Positions 5,656 to 11,560 of a stretch of 15,905 nucleotides of DNA are shown in pieces. The notes beneath the pieces were generated by a model, which searched no databases, had not been told where the DNA came from, and worked only from the letters and a program-made list of their open reading frames with translations. The stretch is taken from the NCBI GenBank assembly GCA_016181985.1, contig JACOYG010000051.1, forward strand, positions 1 to 15,905. The letters run 5' to 3'. This stretch comes from Candidatus Nealsoniibacteriota bacterium. Lineage in GTDB: Bacteria > Patescibacteriota > Minisyncoccia > Minisyncoccales > MHMH01. How positions within the stretch are numbered: position 1 is the first letter of the stretch; each line of letters begins with the position of its first letter. The translations under genes were made by a program, and so were the position numbers.

Positions 5656-6481
5656 CTCCAATCTTGAGAGAAAATTTAACTTTGGCGCCGTCAAAGAGAC
5701 AGAACTGTATCGTTCAGCCCAACCAGACGAAGAATTCCTGGCTTATCTTAAAAAGACATATAGAATAAAGACCATTATCGCGCTTAGGTTTGATGTCCCG
5801 GAATTTGAGGAAAGATTTTGTAAGGAAAATAACATCAATCTTGTCAGGTTACCGATAAAAAGCTGGCGGCGTTGGCCGGAGCCGGACGAAGTGCAAGATT
5901 TATTCAAGCTTTTTCAATATTCCTGGAATCTTCCGGTGCTTGTTCACTGCCTCAAAGGCAAAGACCGCACTAGCGCAGTAGTCGCGCTTTATCGCATAGG
6001 CTGCGAAAAATGGCATTTAAAAGACGCAGTCGCGGAAATGAAGCAATGGAAAGCCAATTGGTTCTGGCGGCTTTTTATCCAAACTCGGGCCAATAAAGTT
6101 ATCCATGGATTTAAAGAAAGAAGATTGGTTTTATTGTATCTGATGCGTTTTTTGAATCTCATTTTCGGCATAGACGGGCTAATTTTTGTCATAAGGCATG
6201 AAAAGAATCTCCAGATTTTTCTTAGCGTGGAAACTCTTCTTATGCTGATTCCGTCGCTTTTGGGAAAATTAACGCTTCTTGAATTTACTGTTTTATTTGG
6301 GCTGTTCGGCGTATTTAATCTGGCGGAAATATTTAATACGGCGCACGAACGTTCAGTAGACATCGCCCAGCCGAATTTTGATTTAAGGGTAAAATACGTA
6401 AAAGATATTTTAGCCGGCGGCATAATATTTTTCGGAGTAATTTGCATGATTGTTTGGACAATTTTCGTATTTTTTCTGTGA
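5648..6481 (+). CDS. Tyrosine/dual-specificity phosphatase fused to DagK-like lipid kinase
   Basis: A 277-residue fusion. Residues 1-145 form a dual-specificity/tyrosine phosphatase domain: YRSAQPDEEF, TIIALRF, and the P-loop H100-C101-x5-R107 (HCLKGKDRT). Residues 158-277 match the small membrane kinase family of DgkA/undecaprenol kinase: IDGLIFVIRHEKN (E185), two hydrophobic helices, AEIFNTAHERSVD (E227, N230, E234, D238), KD (252-253) and a last hydrophobic helix. These are the active-site positions of E. coli DgkA, so the kinase looks intact. It should sit in the cytoplasmic membrane with the phosphatase inside. ATG 5648 has AAGGAGAAAG before it and overlaps the purF stop by 8 bases; a GTG at 5588 in frame is less likely. 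The architecture suggests coupled phosphorylation and dephosphorylation of a lipid or its regulator; that is inference. Confidence 0.85.
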   Translation: MFDSNLERKFNFGAVKETELYRSAQPDEEFLAYLKKTYRIKTIIALRFDVPEFEERFCKENNINLVRLPIKSWRRWPEPDEVQDLFKLFQYSWNLPVLVHCLKGKDRTSAVVALYRIGCEKWHLKDAVAEMKQWKANWFWRLFIQTRANKVIHGFKERRLVLLYLMRFLNLIFGIDGLIFVIRHEKNLQIFLSVETLLMLIPSLLGKLTLLEFTVLFGLFGVFNLAEIFNTAHERSVDIAQPNFDLRVKYVKDILAGGIIFFGVICMIVWTIFVFFL

Positions 6482-6485
6482 AAGC

Positions 6486-6535
6486 AAAGCCACCCCGCCC
6501 GACCACGAATGGTATGGGGCACAGGGTGGCTTTTT
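6486..6535. terminator. Shared terminator between converging genes
   Basis: AAAGCCACCC (6486-6495) pairs perfectly with GGGTGGCTTT (6524-6533). T's follow on the plus strand (6531-6535) and a shorter T-tract on the minus strand. It lies between the phosphatase/kinase (+) and rplT (-) and could serve both; the loop is long at 28 bases. Confidence 0.75.
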
Positions 6536-6551
6536 AATGACAGTTTTAATA

Positions 6552-6899
6552 CTATGACTTAGCTTTTTCGGCTATTTTCTTAAAAATTTCAGGCTGTTCT
6601 TGGGCCAATTGAGATAGAACTTTTCTGTCCAGTTCAATTTTATTTTTCTTTAAGCCGTAAATGAATTTACTGTAAGAAATTCCTTCTTGCCGGCAAGCGG
6701 CGTTAATTTGAGTTTGCCAGAGAGCTCTCATTGTTCTCTTTTTTTGTTTCCTGCCTTCAAAAGAACGTGCCAAGGCATGGCGCAAAGCGTCTTTAGCCAG
6801 CTTTAATCTGTTTTTTCTGCCCCAGCGAAAACCCTTAACTTGCTGGAAGAGCGCTTTCTTTTTTTTGCGGGCGGCTTTACCTCGTTTGATTCTGACCAT
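6552..6899 (-). CDS. rplT: 50S ribosomal protein L20
   Basis: A 115-residue L20, a primary 23S rRNA-binding protein needed for early assembly of the large subunit. It begins MVRIKRGKAARKKKKALFQQ with the very basic N-terminal helix, then GFRWGRKNRLKLAKDAL, RKQKKRTMRALWQTQINAA, GISYSKFIYGLKK and IELDRKVLSQLA, all diagnostic. Length is normal. Its ATG is 4 bases after the rpmI stop, so the two are translationally linked. In many bacteria L20 represses its own operon through a leader RNA; a structured spacer is present before rpmI. Confidence 0.97.
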   Translation of the reverse strand: MVRIKRGKAARKKKKALFQQVKGFRWGRKNRLKLAKDALRHALARSFEGRKQKKRTMRALWQTQINAACRQEGISYSKFIYGLKKNKIELDRKVLSQLAQEQPEIFKKIAEKAKS

Positions 6900-6903
6900 A
6901 AAT

Positions 6904-7092
6904 TTAGTAAGATAACAGTCTCTTTATTTTTTTAATTTCTGATTTTGAAACTTTAACCCATTTTCGACTGGCCCTCTTTCTTTTGCCGCTCTTTTTAGCC
7001 AAAGAATGATCCTGGCCGGAAAGCCTGCGCAAAATTTTGCCATTTCTTGTAAATTTGAAACGTTTTGTAATTGACTTTCTTGTTTTTGCCAT
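6904..7092 (-). CDS. rpmI: 50S ribosomal protein L35
   Basis: A 62-residue L35 beginning MAKTRKSITKRFKFTRNGKI, with RRLSGQDHSLAKKSGKRKR and ending KKIKRLLSY, the expected pattern and length. An ATG eight codons upstream (7116) would add MQHSHYIF, which is absent from the family, so 7092 is chosen. It lies between infC and rplT, the widespread infC-rpmI-rplT order. Confidence 0.96.
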   Translation of the reverse strand: MAKTRKSITKRFKFTRNGKILRRLSGQDHSLAKKSGKRKRASRKWVKVSKSEIKKIKRLLSY

Positions 7093-7116
7093 AAAAATAT
7101 AATGCGAATGTTGCAA

Positions 7117-7179
7117 ATTATATGCGAATACTACGAATTATTTACGATATTGTTCGCGGTATTCGCATATAATTCGTAG
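7117..7179. repeat. Overlapping inverted repeats between infC and rpmI
   Basis: ATTATATGCGAATA (7117-7130) is the exact complement of TATTCGCATATAAT (7160-7173); adjoining CTACGAATTA (7131-7140) is the exact complement of TAATTCGTAG (7170-7179). The right arms overlap, so the hairpins exclude one another. TGCGAAT and TTTGCAT variants flank them at 7103 and 7182. This may be a regulatory leader or a decayed A+T-rich repeat. Confidence 0.7.
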
Positions 7180-7187
7180 TATTTGCA

Positions 7188-7763
7188 TTATCCTTTCGAT
7201 ATGATCATCGAGAAACCCCTTGGATCTCTTTTTAAATCTCTCTCAACTTTATTGGGTATAACGGTCTTTAGTGTTTCTAGAAATTTATATATTTTTTCTT
7301 TGGCGAAATCTCCCATGGCTTTTTCTCTTCCCTTGAGGCGCATTTCTATCCTGACTTTATTGCCGTCTTTTAGAAATTTTGCCGCCTGGCGAGTCCTTAC
7401 TTCCATGTCGTGCTGGGATATGCCAAGACTCAGCCTTATTCCCTTTAATTCTCCGCCTTTGGGTCTTTCTTGTTTTTCTTTCTTACCCAGCTGATAAATA
7501 TATTTTCCATAATTCATTATTTTGCAAACAGGGGGCTCCACTCTTTCCGTTACCTGGATTAAATCAAGGCCGCTGTTTTGAGCCATTTGAAGCGCGTTTT
7601 CCAACGTCACAACTCCAACCTGTTTTCCGGTTTCGTCTATTAGTCTTACTTCCTTGGCCCTTATTTGTTTATTGACTAATGGTTTTGGTTGCAAAGTGGT
7701 GCGGTTAATATGAATGTCCCTCGACTTCGCTCGGGACACTCTCCTCGTTTTTATGGGCACCAT
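7188..7763 (-). CDS. infC: Translation initiation factor IF-3
   Basis: A 191-residue IF-3, which binds the 30S subunit, prevents premature 50S joining and checks the start codon and initiator tRNA. The N-domain shows PLVNKQIRAKEVRLIDETGK, GVVTLENALQMAQ and GLDLIQVTERVEPPVCKIMN; the C-domain shows KGIRLSLGISQHDMEVRTRQ, FLKDGNKVRIEMRLKGRE and a conserved-type end. It starts with a normal ATG at 7763. The N-terminal tail is long because residues 9-16 (VSRAKSRD) are encoded by a palindrome (7715-7738). TATAAA ends 6 bases before the ATG without a clear -35, so it is probably also read through from smpB-ssrA. Confidence 0.97.
   Translation of the reverse strand: MVPIKTRRVSRAKSRDIHINRTTLQPKPLVNKQIRAKEVRLIDETGKQVGVVTLENALQMAQNSGLDLIQVTERVEPPVCKIMNYGKYIYQLGKKEKQERPKGGELKGIRLSLGISQHDMEVRTRQAAKFLKDGNKVRIEMRLKGREKAMGDFAKEKIYKFLETLKTVIPNKVERDLKRDPRGFSMIISKG
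7715..7738. repeat. Palindromic element inside infC
   Basis: TGTCC (7715-7719) pairs with GGACA (7734-7738), and CGA (7722-7724) with TCG (7731-7733). The core CGAGCGAAGTCGAGG is one I recall as a dispersed bacterial repeat. It is read in frame in the disordered N-terminal tail of IF-3, where an insertion would do least harm. Confidence 0.6.
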
Positions 7764-7780
7764 AACTATTTTATATTTTG

Positions 7781-7819
7781 GTGGCTTGCCACGAGCGAGT
7801 CCTAAGCTTGTCGAAGGAC
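7781..7819. repeat. Two hairpins between ssrA and infC
   Basis: GTGGC/GCCAC (7781-7792) is a short hairpin. Next to it GTCCT (7799-7803) pairs with AGGAC (7815-7819) around AAGCTTGTCGA; GTCCTTCGACAAGC is a dispersed bacterial palindrome by my recollection. They follow the tmRNA 3' end and could mark its processing or partial termination. Confidence 0.5.
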
Positions 7820-7827
7820 GAGTCGAG

Positions 7828-8154
7828 TGGAGGTGCGGGGCTTTGAGCCCCGATCCAGAAATCTTGCCAGAAATCGTCTACAAGTTTAGTCTGTTTTGCC
7901 GTTCGGAATAAGATATGGAGAACAGACAAAATTATCTCATTCCTAGCCCCTTGATTTCAACAATCGCCCGAGGCGCTGCGATTGCCTATCTCGATTAATA
8001 TAACACCCGGATTCCCCCATCGAGAATCAGAGATTCGGATGGCTTAGCTTACGCGTTAGCGTATGCGAAAGCGGGTTGTTTAAATAAGTTGGCGCTTATT
8101 TTTGATTTTACTTGCAGATTTTGGTTCATATCCCTGTCGAAGCAATTCACCCCC
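7828..8154 (-). ncRNA. ssrA: Transfer-messenger RNA (tmRNA)
   Basis: About 327 bases on the minus strand. The 5' GGGGGUG pairs with 3' CACCUCC to give a 7-bp acceptor stem with a G3-U pair, the alanine identity element, and discriminator A at 7828. CCA is not encoded (CTC follows). UUCGACAGGGAU follows the 5' end as in other tmRNAs. UCUGCAAG pairs with CUUGUAGA in helix P2, and the T-stem CGGGG/CCCCG closes the loop CUCAAAG. The tag frame (8093 down to 8052, stop TAA 8051-8049) reads ANLFKQPAFAYANA, preceded by U at -5 and A at -4 of the resume codon GCC; the stop lies in a hairpin, as usual. GATTTCTGG is duplicated 12 bases apart near the 3' end. The 5' end is 5 bases after the smpB stop, so it is probably processed from a shared transcript. 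It rescues stalled ribosomes with SmpB. Confidence 0.93.
8052..8093 (-). other. tmRNA tag-peptide reading frame
   Basis: Fourteen codons from GCC to GCG followed by TAA, encoding ANLFKQPAFAYANA. With the tRNA-borne alanine the tag would be 15 residues. The hydrophobic-Ala ending AYANA resembles the protease-recognised ends of other tags. Confidence 0.8.
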
Positions 8155-8159
8155 GTATT

Positions 8160-8609
8160 TTATCCTCGCGCTTTCAGCTCCATTTCGATTTCTCTCTTAA
8201 CGTCCCTTTTTTTCAGCAATTCTTTTTTGCTTTGCTTCTGCCTGCCCTTTGCCAGTCCGAATTCCAGTTTAATTTTACCTTTCTTAGTATACACCCTCAG
8301 TGGCAATAAAGTCAAGTGTTTCTCCTGCGACTTGCCGATAAGATATTTAATTTCCGATTTATTTAAAAGCAATTTGCGCAGTCTCGCAGAATCATAGCCC
8401 GGAGGCGCATTTTTCGGTTGGTACGGCGGCACATCGGCATTGAGCAAAAATGCTTCCTCGTTCTTTAAAACAACATAAGAACCGGTCAAATTTATCCGGC
8501 CGGATTTGATTGATTTCACTTCCTGGCCGGTCAAAACCATTCCGGCTTCAAACCGTTCCAATATATCATAATCAAAATATGCCTTTTTGTTTTCCGCCAG
8601 ATCCTTCAT
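8160..8609 (-). CDS. smpB: SsrA-binding protein SmpB
   Basis: A 149-residue SmpB, the tmRNA-binding protein that brings tmRNA into stalled ribosomes. Diagnostic segments are ENKKAYFDYDILERFEAGMV, LTGQEVKSIKSGRINLTGSYV, ADVPPYQPKNAPPGYD, RLRKLLLNKSEI, and the basic tail KGRQKQSKKELLKKRDVKRE that reaches the decoding centre. Length is normal. The ATG follows a TAAAAT -10 by 6 bases, suggesting a leaderless message. The ssrA 5' end is 5 bases after its stop, joining the two partners in one unit. Confidence 0.97.
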   Translation of the reverse strand: MKDLAENKKAYFDYDILERFEAGMVLTGQEVKSIKSGRINLTGSYVVLKNEEAFLLNADVPPYQPKNAPPGYDSARLRKLLLNKSEIKYLIGKSQEKHLTLLPLRVYTKKGKIKLEFGLAKGRQKQSKKELLKKRDVKREIEMELKARG

Positions 8610-8611
8610 GC

Positions 8612-8644
8612 TTTAATTTTAACAGAAATTAGGATAAAATTGAA
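8612..8644. promoter_or_regulatory. Overlapping divergent promoters of smpB and argS
   Basis: Only 38 bases separate the two ATGs. For argS: TTTAAT (8612-8617), 17-base spacer, TAAAAT (8635-8640), 7 bases to ATG 8648. For smpB on the minus strand: TTCAAT (8644-8639), 17-base spacer, TAAAAT (8621-8616), 6 bases to ATG 8609. The -35 of each overlaps the -10 of the other. Confidence 0.5.
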
Positions 8645-8647
8645 TCA

Positions 8648-10228
8648 ATGATACGGCAAGACTTGATAAAGTTAATTAAAGAGGCCATTTCGGAGGCTAA
8701 TTTGGGAAGCCACGAAGTCGGGATAGATCGTCCGGAAGATAAAATTCACGGTGATTATTCCACCGGCGTCGCTTTAAAGTTGGCAAAAATGTTTAAAATG
8801 GCTCCCATGAAAATAGCTGAAAATCTTCAGCCGCGCATTTTGCGCCTCAAGCCGGATTTATTCAGCAAAATTGAAATCGCCGAGCCGGGCTTCATCAATT
8901 TTTTTATTTCACCAAGTTATTTGCAAAATCGGGTCAAGGAAATTTTAAAGGAAAAAGAGAAATTCGGCGAGTTTAAACTTGGCCGCGGCCAAAAGGTTAA
9001 TATTGAATTTGTGTCGGCAAATCCTACCGGGCAGCTGCACATTGGAAACGGCCGCAGCGCTTTTGCCGGCGATTCTCTGGCTAATGTTTTGGAAAAAGCG
9101 GGTTTCCAAGTGGTCCGGGAATATTTTATTAACGATGCCAAAAACAGCAAACAAATTATGGAATTTAGCAAGACGGCTCTGGGGCGGGGAGAGACATATC
9201 TAAACGATTATGTTAAATCAAAAATTGACGGCATGGCAGGCAAGAAGAATTTGGACGAGGGCGAGGCCGGTTATTTATTGGCTCAAGAAGTTCAAAAAGA
9301 TACCAAAGAATTTTTGGAGAAAAAATTAAAGATTAGATTTAATAAGTGGGTTTCGGAAGAAGAAAAAATTTATCGCAAGAACAGAATCAAAAAGATTCTG
9401 GATTGGTTTAAAAAAAATAATTTAGTCTATGAAAAAGACGGAGCTCTTTGGCTGAAAACCTCCCAGTTTGGAGACGAGAAAGATTGGGTGGTCATCAGGG
9501 AAACCGGCGAACCGACGTATTTATTGTCGGACATCGCTTATCATAAAGATAAGTTTGATGGGGGATTTAATAGGGTCATCGATATTTGGGGCGCGGATCA
9601 TCAAGCCCATGTTTCCAAAATGAAAGCCGTAGCCAAAATGTTAGGTTTCAGGGGAAACCTGGACATTCTCGTTCTTCAGCTGGTTACCTTAAGGGGCGGA
9701 GAGAAAATGTCTAAAAGAGTCGGCAATATAATTACGCTTCAGGATTTGGTTGATGAGATCGGATTAGACGTAGCCCGCTGGTTTTATTTGCAAAAGTCCC
9801 TGAATACTCACACCGAAATTGATTTAGATTTAGCAAAAGAGCAATCGGAGAAAAATCCTGTTTTTTACGCTCAATACGCCCATGCCCGAATTTGCTCAAT
9901 TTTGAGCAAATTTGGGAAATCCAAAATCCAAAATCCAAAATCTAAAATATTAAAATTGCTGAATCACCCAAGCGAATTAAGCTTGATTAAACAACTTATC
10001 AGATTTCAAGAGATAATCGAAGATACCGCCAACGATTATCAGATTCAGCGATTGCCCCAGTACGCTACGGATTTAGCGACATCGTTCCATCAATTTTATC
10101 AGGACTGCCGCGTTATCTCCGAAGATAAAAAATTAACCCAAGCTCGCTTATCTTTGGTCTTAGCCGCGAAAATAGTTTTAGGCAATACTCTTTCCCTGAT
10201 GGGCATCTCCTCCCCGGAAAAGATGTAG
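8648..10228 (+). CDS. argS: Arginyl-tRNA synthetase
   Basis: A 526-residue class I synthetase that charges tRNA-Arg. The N-terminal additional domain spans residues 1-90; then FVSANPTGQLHIGNGRSAFAG holds the HIGH-type motif HIGN (131-134), and KMSKR at 353-357 is the second signature. The anticodon-binding helical domain ends with the typical SLMGISSPEKM. VIDIWGADHQAH and EKNPVFYAQYAHAR are ArgRS hallmarks. Residues 424-436 (KSKIQNPKSKILK) come from a tandem 7-base repeat and look like an insertion in the anticodon-binding domain. It is slightly short for the family (550-590). Transcribed away from smpB, from an apparently leaderless start. Confidence 0.97.
   Translation: MIRQDLIKLIKEAISEANLGSHEVGIDRPEDKIHGDYSTGVALKLAKMFKMAPMKIAENLQPRILRLKPDLFSKIEIAEPGFINFFISPSYLQNRVKEILKEKEKFGEFKLGRGQKVNIEFVSANPTGQLHIGNGRSAFAGDSLANVLEKAGFQVVREYFINDAKNSKQIMEFSKTALGRGETYLNDYVKSKIDGMAGKKNLDEGEAGYLLAQEVQKDTKEFLEKKLKIRFNKWVSEEEKIYRKNRIKKILDWFKKNNLVYEKDGALWLKTSQFGDEKDWVVIRETGEPTYLLSDIAYHKDKFDGGFNRVIDIWGADHQAHVSKMKAVAKMLGFRGNLDILVLQLVTLRGGEKMSKRVGNIITLQDLVDEIGLDVARWFYLQKSLNTHTEIDLDLAKEQSEKNPVFYAQYAHARICSILSKFGKSKIQNPKSKILKLLNHPSELSLIKQLIRFQEIIEDTANDYQIQRLPQYATDLATSFHQFYQDCRVISEDKKLTQARLSLVLAAKIVLGNTLSLMGISSPEKM
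9917..9948 (+). repeat. Tandem 7-base repeat inside argS
   Basis: AAATCCA occurs three times in a row (9917-9937), then AAATCTA and AAAT. The unit is not a multiple of three, so gain or loss of one unit would shift the argS frame. It encodes KSKIQNPKSKI, close to the polX linker. Confidence 0.85.
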
Positions 10229-10300
10229 CTTTATTCGGGATAGTTTCCGAACTTGAAAATTTATTAATGTTAGGCGTTAGTCATTAGTGATCCGAGTGAG

Positions 10301-10336
10301 TACGTAAAACTAATACCATCGTTCTACTTTTACGTA
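10301..10336. repeat. 36-base palindrome upstream of the Cas2-like gene
   Basis: Arms TACGTAAAACTA (10301-10312) and TACTTTTACGTA (10325-10336), 11 of 12 pairing. It matches the element at 10951-10986 at 32 of 36 positions and in the same orientation. Its right arm overlaps the likely -35 (TTTACG, 10329-10334) of the Cas2-like gene, so it could be an operator. The rest of 10229-10300 holds nothing I can assign. Confidence 0.75.
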
Positions 10337-10356
10337 TCTGTAATTTATATTATAAT
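10329..10356 (+). promoter_or_regulatory. Promoter of the Cas2-like gene
   Basis: TTTACG (10329-10334), 16-base spacer, TATAAT (10351-10356). The ATG is 7 bases further on, so the message would be leaderless. Confidence 0.5.
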
Positions 10357-10363
10357 TAATCAT

Positions 10364-10942
10364 ATGAGCAAATATAAATATTATTTCGCAAAACCGAGGT
10401 CGGAAATTGTAAAAGATGCATTGAAGGGATTGGCTGTTACCGGCGCGATTTGTATCGCCGCTACTTCTCCTTACTTCGCTACAAACCTTTTAAGGGGCTT
10501 ACAAAACGGAAAGAAATATAATAAGTCAAAGAAAATTTACGATACCTTTTATAATCTTAAGCGGCAGGGATATATTAATATTGAAAACAAGAATCATCAG
10601 ATTTACATTTCCCTGACACGAGAGGGCAAAAAGAAAGCGGGCAGATTTCAGATCGATAGTCTAAAGATAAATAAGCCTAAGAAATGGGACAAGAAATGGA
10701 GATTGGTAATTTTCGATATCGCTCAGCTTAAAAGACTGCAGCGCAATGCTTTCAGGGGAAAGTTAAAAGAATTAGGATTTTGTCCTCTACAAAAGAGCGT
10801 TTGGGTTCATCCGTATAAATGCAATGACGAAATAGGGCTTTTGCGCGAATTCTTCGGCCTGAGCCAAAAGGAAATCCGTTTGATTATCGCGGAAGACATA
10901 GAAGAAGAACGTTTTTTAAGAAAAATATTCAAATTGATATAA
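10364..10942 (+). CDS. Winged-helix protein with Cas2/PaaX-like C-terminal domain
   Basis: A 192-residue protein. Residues 15-45 are hydrophobic (LKGLAVTGAICIAATSPYFA) and may be a helix packed on the next domain or membrane-associated. Residues 55-98 look like a winged helix (KSKKIYDTFYNLKRQGYINI, QIYISLTREGKKKA). Residues 106-192 form a ferredoxin-like Cas2/PaaX C-terminal domain: KKWRLVIFDI with the conserved D118, RLQRNAFRGKLKELGF, QKSVWVHPYKC and EIRLIIAEDI. Related proteins in Parcubacteria are often labelled Cas2, but there is no Cas1 and no CRISPR array here, so a role in spacer capture is not supported. The paired palindromes around it suggest a DNA-binding autoregulator or a repeat-associated nuclease. 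The TATAAT at 10351 gives a leaderless start. Confidence 0.8.
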   Translation: MSKYKYYFAKPRSEIVKDALKGLAVTGAICIAATSPYFATNLLRGLQNGKKYNKSKKIYDTFYNLKRQGYINIENKNHQIYISLTREGKKKAGRFQIDSLKINKPKKWDKKWRLVIFDIAQLKRLQRNAFRGKLKELGFCPLQKSVWVHPYKCNDEIGLLREFFGLSQKEIRLIIAEDIEEERFLRKIFKLI

Positions 10943-10950
10943 AATACAAA

Positions 10951-10986
10951 TACGTAAAACTGATACCATCGTACCAGTTTTACGTA
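10951..10986. repeat. 36-base palindrome downstream of the Cas2-like gene
   Basis: Perfect 12-bp arms TACGTAAAACTG (10951-10962) and CAGTTTTACGTA (10975-10986); inside them TAC/GTA pair around a CATC loop after one mismatch. A T-run lies at 10990-10996, so it could also act as a terminator for the Cas2-like gene, 8 bases after its stop. Confidence 0.85.
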
Positions 10987-11010
10987 ATATTTTTTTATAA
11001 TATGTGTAAT

Positions 11011-11058
11011 TTACGCATGCGCCCAAAAGCTTGACTTATTTGCGTAAGTAATTAGTAT
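11011..11058 (+). promoter_or_regulatory. Promoter of the 11092 gene with flanking inverted repeat
   Basis: TTGACT (11031-11036), 16-base spacer, TAGTAT (11053-11058). TTACGCA (11011-11017) and TGCGTAA (11041-11047) form an inverted repeat that brackets the -35 and could be an operator. Confidence 0.5.
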
Positions 11059-11091
11059 CAAAAGTATTCTACGGAAATCAGGAGGAAAGAT

Positions 11092-11478
11092 ATGGAAATG
11101 AAAGCATATACTTGGCATTTGAAAAATTCTGAGGAAAATTATGAATCAAAATCCGGTATTGGTATATCTTGCGTTGTTGTCGCTCGTTCGGCTAAAGAAG
11201 CCGCTTCTATTTTGGGCGGAGAGTACATTGATCGAGCATGCGTGTTGGCGTCTTCGCCTGATTCTAATGCGCTTCATTTCGCGGGGACAGTTCGTTTTGC
11301 GCCAGAATTATTTCGTCCAATGGATGAGACAGATCGCGCTCTTGCCGGACTTTATGGCGGTAGCGGAGTTTATGAGAGGGGGCCACTTCATTTATTGACT
11401 CATGGCGGACCGGTGGAGTTGTTGTTGTACGAGTGGCCGGTCGCATTGCCAGAATATATGCGTATGCTTGGGCAGTAA
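11092..11478 (+). CDS. Unrecognised small protein, 128 residues
   Basis: I do not recognise the family. ATG 11092 has a strong AGGAGG seven bases... upstream at 11080-11085, and the gene has its own promoter and terminator, so it is a separate transcription unit. The N-terminal part reads MKAYTWHLKNSEENYE, then GIGISCVVVARSAKEAASIL, a beta strand followed by a helix as in small alpha/beta domains; the C-terminal part ends HGGPVELLLYEWPVALPEYM. There is no signal peptide, membrane helix or cysteine cluster. It uses more GCG, CGC and GGC codons than its neighbours, which may mean recent acquisition. The reading frame is convincing because of its signals; function is open. Confidence 0.75.
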   Translation: MEMKAYTWHLKNSEENYESKSGIGISCVVVARSAKEAASILGGEYIDRACVLASSPDSNALHFAGTVRFAPELFRPMDETDRALAGLYGGSGVYERGPLHLLTHGGPVELLLYEWPVALPEYMRMLGQ

Positions 11479-11486
11479 AAAATATT

Positions 11487-11521
11487 AAAGAGTCGGAGCA
11501 ATGAAATTCCGGCTCTTTTTT
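11487..11521 (+). terminator. Intrinsic terminator of the 11092 gene
   Basis: AAAGAGTCGGA (11487-11497) pairs with TCCGGCTCTTT (11508-11518) with one G-T pair, followed by T's to 11521. It lies 9 bases after the stop. Confidence 0.9.
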
Positions 11522-11548
11522 GATAAAAAGAAGATAAGGTGATATCCT
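11520..11548 (+). promoter_or_regulatory. Promoter of ileS
   Basis: TTGATA (11520-11525), 17-base spacer, TATCCT (11543-11548). Transcription would begin about 6 bases before ATG 11561. The -35 overlaps the T-run of the preceding terminator. Confidence 0.45.
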
Positions 11549-11560
11549 GAAGATAGATTT

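Noticed and set aside
7093..7116. Upstream ATG for rpmI
   Set aside because: It adds eight residues unlike any L35; the family starts at MAKTRK or similar.
7183..7911. Plus-strand frames opposite infC and ssrA
   Set aside because: They are antisense to a clear IF-3 gene and to the tmRNA and have no protein-like motifs.
8996..9203. Short frames on both strands within argS
   Set aside because: They overlap the HIGH-motif region of argS and have no signals of their own.
10364..10986. CRISPR locus suggested by the Cas2-like domain and repeated palindromes
   Set aside because: Only two palindromes, 614 bases apart with a gene between them, no spacers and no Cas1 or effector gene.
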